A stretch of 64,000 nt of DNA from Pseudoblastomonas marina (GTDB lineage: Bacteria; Pseudomonadota; Alphaproteobacteria; Sphingomonadales; Sphingomonadaceae). This document shows, piece by piece, positions 60,022 to 64,000 of this stretch. Every line of letters starts with the position of its first letter. The stretch's first letter is position 1. A program made the position numbers and the translations under genes. The stretch lies in assembly GCF_014641655.1 (NCBI RefSeq), contig NZ_BMID01000001.1, positions 310,001 to 374,000 of the forward strand. Direction: 5' to 3'. The notes below the pieces were generated by a model that did not search any database, had not been told where the DNA came from, and saw nothing but the letters and a program-made list of their open reading frames with translations.

Positions 60022-60077
60022 TTGATTTATCCCGCATCACGGCTAACCTCGAATCATCATGATTGGTGATGATTCGA
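60022..60077 (+). promoter_or_regulatory. Promoter and perfect inverted repeat operator for gene 60089
   Basis: TTGATT (60022-60027), a 16-base gap and TAACCT (60044-60049) form a sigma-70-like promoter. TCGAATCATCA (60049-60059) and TGATGATTCGA (60067-60077) are perfect inverted copies with a 7-base centre, abutting the ribosome site GGAGAG. This is the layout of an autoregulator operator, or a hairpin that hides the ribosome site. Confidence 0.6.
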
Positions 60078-60088
60078 GGAGAGTGATT

Positions 60089-60565
60089 ATGAATGGTATT
60101 TTCTTAAGTAGCGCGAGCATCGGGGCGTTGAGCCCCTCGGCGCGTCGCGAGGTGCTGCAAGCGGTGGGCCTATCCGAAGGTGTTGCTGTCGCATCGGTGG
60201 ATGATCCTGTCGAATTCGACGGGCCTGCCGAACTTTCGGTTGGGATGGCCCGGCAGTTGATCGCGGAGCCGATCAGCGACAAATCCGTCGCAATCCTCCG
60301 CACCATCGCGCTTAGCGCGACGCCGCAATTCCACCAGAAGGATGCAATCAACTCTATCCAGGGCGCAGAGACCTACTTGGACATCAAGAACGTCTGGTCG
60401 GGCATCACTCGCCGAACTCGTTCGATTCTCGACGACAAGACTGCCAAGCTTGTCCACTGGGACTACGAAGGCATTTACGAAGGCGAGGAATACGTTGATC
60501 ACATCGGGCGCGTTGCTCCGATCACTCACCGCTCGCTCCGCGCAGCTTTCGGCATCGATGTCTAG
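60089..60565 (+). CDS. Unknown island protein under autoregulator-type operator
   Basis: The protein is 158 residues from ATG 60089. It has an alpha-helical N-terminus with LSPSARREVLQAVGL, a middle part PAELSVGMARQLIAEPISDKSVAILRTIAL, and a C-terminal domain DIKNVWSGITRRTRSILDDKTAKLVHWDYEGIYEGEEYVDHIGRVAPITHRSLRAAFGIDV. The R-R-T-R stretch is basic and could touch nucleic acid. No family match is known. The inverted repeat just upstream suggests self-repression, as in antitoxins or phage repressors. Confidence 0.45.
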   Translation: MNGIFLSSASIGALSPSARREVLQAVGLSEGVAVASVDDPVEFDGPAELSVGMARQLIAEPISDKSVAILRTIALSATPQFHQKDAINSIQGAETYLDIKNVWSGITRRTRSILDDKTAKLVHWDYEGIYEGEEYVDHIGRVAPITHRSLRAAFGIDV

Positions 60566-60674
60566 ACCGCAGGGTGGTGTTCGCCGCTGGGCGAGCAACA
60601 CCCGGCAGCACCCCAGAGAACCGGACAGCGTGCGGGGATAGAAGGGCCGCGAGGGGCTGAGCATGGGGTGGGGC

Positions 60675-61460
60675 CTAAGCGACCTGCGTGGCGGTGTCCC
60701 ATGCATCGCAATATGCCGCGACTTTCAGCGCTCCCGTTTCGTCGTCCACTTTCAAGGCAGCGGCATGGGATCGTTTCGCGAAGTCTTTGATCGACTGCGT
60801 AAGCGACCATACTTCCTTGTCGTCGACGACAATCAAGCGATCATGCAATGTTCGCTTTGCAGCCAGTCTCACCTCCAGTGGTCGATCAGAACCAAATTGA
60901 GCGATCCATCGTTCCGCAGCGGGAACCAGCGTGTCCTTGACTGTCCCTTCGTCGGCAAGAACGTGCAAGACTACGGCTCCCTTCGCGGCGGCGAGAAAAT
61001 CGGTCACTAGAGTCGCGTCAAGATAAGGATCGACGATCAGGAGCCGCGCCTGTGCCGAATCAAGAATCTTGGCGATAGCTCCGTAGGCGTCGACCTGTTC
61101 GCCAGCGGCAACAAAAGCACCTTGAGCGGCTGTAGGAGCTTTCAACTCGGCGTGGCCAAGTACCTTGTATAGGACGGCCCGAATCTGCGCGCCACCCGCA
61201 CTTCCTTGGCTAGAAACCAGCTTGCCCTCGGCGACGCCCAACTCGACACCTTCTTTGATCAGCTTCATTGCGTCGATGAGTGCAGCCAACTGCCCAACCC
61301 ATTGCAGAGTTTCAGGTCGAACCTGACTGTCTGAGCCGATTGCTCTGAAATCCGGTTCCGTTTGGACCAAGGCCTTCACTCGGTGCAGGGCTTCTGTTGG
61401 ATCCATTGGTTGGAATCGGGCCATAAAGTCGGGCGTGGTTCGTTCTGGTGGGATCGCCAA
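60675..61460 (-). CDS. PLD-superfamily-like protein
   Basis: The protein is 261 residues. A helical N-terminal half (about 1-125) is followed by a PLD-type domain: ARLLIVDPYLDATLVTDFLAAAKGAVVLHVLADEGTVKDTLVPAAERWIAQFGSDRPLEVRLAAKRTLHDRLIVVDDKEVWSLTQS. The motif H-D-R-L-I-V-V-D has R where the canonical H-x-K-x4-D has K. One site is visible, so a dimer is needed. Such proteins annotated as phospholipase D-like occur in defence islands, possibly as nucleases. No neighbour is clearly linked. Confidence 0.65.
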   Translation of the reverse strand: MAIPPERTTPDFMARFQPMDPTEALHRVKALVQTEPDFRAIGSDSQVRPETLQWVGQLAALIDAMKLIKEGVELGVAEGKLVSSQGSAGGAQIRAVLYKVLGHAELKAPTAAQGAFVAAGEQVDAYGAIAKILDSAQARLLIVDPYLDATLVTDFLAAAKGAVVLHVLADEGTVKDTLVPAAERWIAQFGSDRPLEVRLAAKRTLHDRLIVVDDKEVWSLTQSIKDFAKRSHAAALKVDDETGALKVAAYCDAWDTATQVA

Positions 61461-61972
61461 GGGTTTTTCCTGACTGAAAGTTCGTCTGCGCCGATCATAG
61501 GCCTGCTTGTGCGTTGCTCGCTAGTTCGATTGCCGCGCACGCCTTGTCATGCGTCCACTCGCCCTCGCCTGACGCGGTCGGTATACAGAGGTCGTTGAGG
61601 CGTTGGGCAAGTGCGGTCGGGCCACGGAGTTGCCACCCGTGGACCTGATCGAGTGCACATGGGCGCGCATGAATGCCTTGTGGCGCCGCACCTGTGCTGA
61701 CCGTTCACGGGCGAGGTTGGGCACGTTATCGCCTCGACTGCTGGCTGCATTGGTTGTCTCACACTACGTCCATTCGGACTGGCCGGATCGTGAATGACTC
61801 AGCTCCAGAGCTGACTGTCTTCTTCCGGCCCAAAATCGGTCCGTCAGCAACGCGCCCTATAAGCGGTCATGCAACTGCGCCAACATTAAGCCTAAAAGCT
61901 GCCGCCATCAGTTGAAATACCGGGTGTGAGCCGCGTCGCAATTCGCGCGAGTGATTGCTCTGAATTAGCCAT
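61461..61972. other. Gene-free stretch of about 510 bases
   Basis: No frame with a plausible start, length and composition was found on either strand; the short frames at 61521-61762 (-) and 61603-61915 (+) have skewed composition and no ribosome sites. The stretch is AT-richer in places and may contain promoter sequences for the PLD-like gene, or decayed DNA. Confidence 0.4.
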
Positions 61973-64000
61973 TTACTCGCCGTCGTACTCGATGTTGCGG
62001 AGCGCGACGGTCCGGTCGGCCCGGCGCCGCTCCATCGCCAGCTGATTGTCCGCCGACCTGATGAAGCGCGCGGCGAAGTCGCGCACGGCCTCGTTCTCGT
62101 CGTCTTCCCACTCGGCGACGAGGGCCTTGCGCGCCTCCTGCGCCTCGACGGAGCCGTATTCGCCGACGAGCACGCCGCTTGAGTCGATGACGATGTCGAC
62201 GATGTTCAGCAGCTCGTCGTCCGCGGGCAGGAAACCGACGATCGCGCGCAGCAGCGGATGCAGGAACTTCTCGCCCTCGTAGGCCCTCAGCACCGAGAGC
62301 ACGAAGTTGATGCCCTCCCGACCCTGCTCGAGCTGGCCGTAGAGCAGCGGATAGAGCGGATGCTCCAAGTTGGGGAAGAGCTCGGCGATCAGCCGGCCGC
62401 CGTGGAACTGCGAGAAGGCCGGATTGGCGTCGAACCACGCCCGCGCCGCCGCCACGATCTCGCCTGGGGCGGCCGCGAGCGGGGCGCGCAGGTCGTGGAC
62501 GCCGTGCGGCAGGTCTTCGTAGCGGATGTCCCCGTTCTTGCTGTCGTGCTGGAAGCGCCGGCCGATCAGCTCGATGACTGCATGGACGTGCTCGGCCGCG
62601 ATGACGGCGAGCATCGCTTCGCCGTCGCTGCCCAGGCGCGGCATATCGGTCATCAGCGCGAGCAACGGGTCGACCTGCTCGGCGGAGAGTTCCTTCAGCA
62701 GCTCGACCTGGTCCCAGTTGAACATGCCGCCGGTCCAGCTGAACACGCCGCGTGACGCCAGCGACCGCGCGGCCGGCAGGTAGATCTCGTCGAACAGGCC
62801 CTGCGGATGCCTCGCCGACTGCCGGGCGGCGGCGATGGCGGCGTTGTGCAGGATCGCGTCGTCCGCCGCGGCCAGCCCCTTAGCGGTGATGGTGGCCAGC
62901 AGGTCGAACCGGAACGCCTCGGCGAACTGCAGGTAGTAGGCGATCGAGGACAGGTGCCGGTCCTCGCCGATCCAGCCCTCTAGCAGGCGGTCTATGTCCG
63001 GGCCGCGACCGGCTTCCCAGAGTCCGTGGAGCATGCCAGGCAGCCATGCCGCGAGGCGGTCGCTGAGCCGGGGCAACCACGACAGCAGGATGTCGGGCTG
63101 GGTCGTCGCGAGCCGCTTGATGAAATCCTGGAGTCCAATGAACGTCGCCCCATCGCTGCTGCGCGTCTCGACAAAGCGCTCGAGCCGCACGAGCCACTCG
63201 TCCGACGTGTCGGCCGTGAGGTCCGCGATCAGCGCTTCGATGCCGGCGGACTGCTCTTCCTTCCTCGCCTCGTAGTCGAAGCCCGGCTTCGCCCACATGC
63301 TCGCGGTCACGCTGTCGTAGCCGACGAGCAGCCGGTAGCGGGCCAGTTCGGGATCGGCGTCTAGCGCGGCACGGACTTCGGCGAACGCCTCGAGCAGCCG
63401 CCCCTGCGCTGCCACCAGCGCGGCGTTACCAGCCATGGCGGGCGGCAGCGCGTGGTAGGCGTAGTATCGCTGGTGGACGGCGACTTCGAGATGCCGCCTC
63501 GCCTCGAGCCCGAGGCCGGGGATCACCCCGGCGAAGAACCCCATGACCCGTGCGAGGTCGTCCATAATGACCTCGCCGAGCTGATCGGTGTAACCGGCGT
63601 TGTTCGGCGTGCTGCCCGCGGCGAGCATGGCGTGCCGCACGTTGCCCTTCGCCCCGTCGTCGGCGAGGAGCCTGTGCAGGCGCTCGAGCTGTCCCAGCGC
63701 ATCGCGGCGAATCTGCTTCAGCTCGTCGGTGACGACGACCGATCCGTTGTGAAGCAGCATCGCATCGGCCTTCCAGCTGGTGCCGGTCACTGTGGTCGAA
63801 AGGGTCTCCTTCAGCATGATGGTGGCGCTAGCGGTGGCGTCGACCAGGGAGGCATCCTCCATCCCCGCGATTCTGTCGACGATCAGCCGCTGGATTCCCG
63901 GCCCGACCCTCTTCCAGGCATGGAGGTCATACTGGGCGAACCGCCGGGCGAGATCGTCGATCGGCTTGCGCTCGTCGTCCGTGGCGGCGGCGCTTCGCAT
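61973..64000 (-). CDS. Large island protein of unknown function (N-terminus may continue beyond window)
   Basis: At least 675 residues are visible. The ATG at 63998-64000 is the last possible codon, so the true start may lie further on. The sequence is mostly helical and leucine/alanine/acid-rich, with VVTDELKQIRRDALGQLERLHRLLADDG, WLPGMLHGLWEAGRGPDIDRLLEGWIGED, VFSWTGGMFNWDQVELLKELSAEQVDPLLAL and RRFQHDSKNGDIRYEDLPHGVHDLRAPL. No domain was recognised. Helical repeat (HEAT/ARM-like) arrangement is possible. Large helical proteins of this type are frequent as sensors in defence systems, but nothing in the visible part proves that. Confidence 0.5.
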   Translation of the reverse strand: MRSAAATDDERKPIDDLARRFAQYDLHAWKRVGPGIQRLIVDRIAGMEDASLVDATASATIMLKETLSTTVTGTSWKADAMLLHNGSVVVTDELKQIRRDALGQLERLHRLLADDGAKGNVRHAMLAAGSTPNNAGYTDQLGEVIMDDLARVMGFFAGVIPGLGLEARRHLEVAVHQRYYAYHALPPAMAGNAALVAAQGRLLEAFAEVRAALDADPELARYRLLVGYDSVTASMWAKPGFDYEARKEEQSAGIEALIADLTADTSDEWLVRLERFVETRSSDGATFIGLQDFIKRLATTQPDILLSWLPRLSDRLAAWLPGMLHGLWEAGRGPDIDRLLEGWIGEDRHLSSIAYYLQFAEAFRFDLLATITAKGLAAADDAILHNAAIAAARQSARHPQGLFDEIYLPAARSLASRGVFSWTGGMFNWDQVELLKELSAEQVDPLLALMTDMPRLGSDGEAMLAVIAAEHVHAVIELIGRRFQHDSKNGDIRYEDLPHGVHDLRAPLAAAPGEIVAAARAWFDANPAFSQFHGGRLIAELFPNLEHPLYPLLYGQLEQGREGINFVLSVLRAYEGEKFLHPLLRAIVGFLPADDELLNIVDIVIDSSGVLVGEYGSVEAQEARKALVAEWEDDENEAVRDFAARFIRSADNQLAMERRRADRTVALRNIEYDGE

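Larger units (their letters stand above)
53010..64000. mobile_element. Genomic island next to tRNA-Ser(GGA), right end not reached
   Basis: The tRNA is followed by an integration module (large serine recombinase, DUF2924, DUF3489) and then genes with little operon logic, several AT-richer and several resembling defence proteins. Pseudogene fragments and two long gene-free stretches (55583-56178 and 61461-61972) are also typical of such islands. I see no repeat of the tRNA 3' end within the window, so the right boundary is beyond 64000 or has decayed. Confidence 0.65.

Noticed and set aside
53010-64000. Direct repeat of the tRNA-Ser 3' end marking the right att site
   Set aside because: No second copy of the T-arm and acceptor sequence was found by reading, so no boundary is claimed.

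Overview
The window is high-GC, gene-dense chromosomal DNA from an alphaproteobacterium. It most likely comes from the Sphingomonadales, and the Erythrobacteraceae (Erythrobacter/Qipengyuania/Altererythrobacter group) is the best guess. The support is the family content: a sphingomonad-type interspersed palindrome at 17280-17347, EcfG-type stress promoters (GGAAC-N16/17-CGTT), many sphingomonad small stress proteins, a single Rsh, CIO-type cytochrome bd, and tandem acyl-CoA dehydrogenases. No rRNA is present, so the assignment is inference.

Layout. 1-1830: end of a membrane protein, a two-domain SpoIIAA-like protein, and a DUF6632 membrane protein flanked by two decayed cystatin-like fragments. 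1969-3384: an AT-richer orphan gene of unknown function. 3600-12860: stress and envelope genes (YaiI-type protein, hibernation factor, cold-shock protein, lipoproteins, fasciclin, S41 protease, PEBP, SWIB, DoxX, cupin, K+-channel-like protein, DUF3008/DUF2945 proteins). Several of these lie behind EcfG-like promoters. 12866-16180: dapD and a secreted subtilase. 16184-25553: two divergent lipid or terpenoid catabolic operons (three acyl-CoA dehydrogenases, Zn-ADH, phosphotransferase, GPH/MFS transporter, SDR, SMP-30) that share a palindromic operator. 25563-33281: gmk, sspB, HIT, the complete ybgC-tolQRAB-pal envelope operon, and a J-domain protein. 33326-42062: ATP-grasp plus PLP enzyme operon, SLC13 transporter, tandem DUF547 proteins, infC (apparently starting at AUA), pdeM and hemF. 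42064-52838: cytochrome bd operon, GH16 glucanase, M1 peptidase, Rsh, a cyclophilin-like protein and a zincin.

52919-64000: a tRNA-Ser(GGA) followed by an accessory island. It has an integration module (large serine recombinase, DUF2924, DUF3489) and then cargo that looks like a defence island. The cargo comprises a two-gene module (RelE-like protein plus Shedu/DUF4263-like nuclease), a DUF4238-like protein, a HEPN-like protein, a truncated Abi/HEPN gene, a gene behind a perfect inverted-repeat operator, a PLD-like protein, and a large unknown protein running off the end.

The strongest leads are the RelE-like/Shedu module, the AUA start of infC, a roughly 35-nt promoter-like module ending in ATG shared by two loci about 30 kb apart, the shared fatty-acid operator, and the orphan gene at 1969-3384. 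No similarity searches were run. Family names come from reading motifs.
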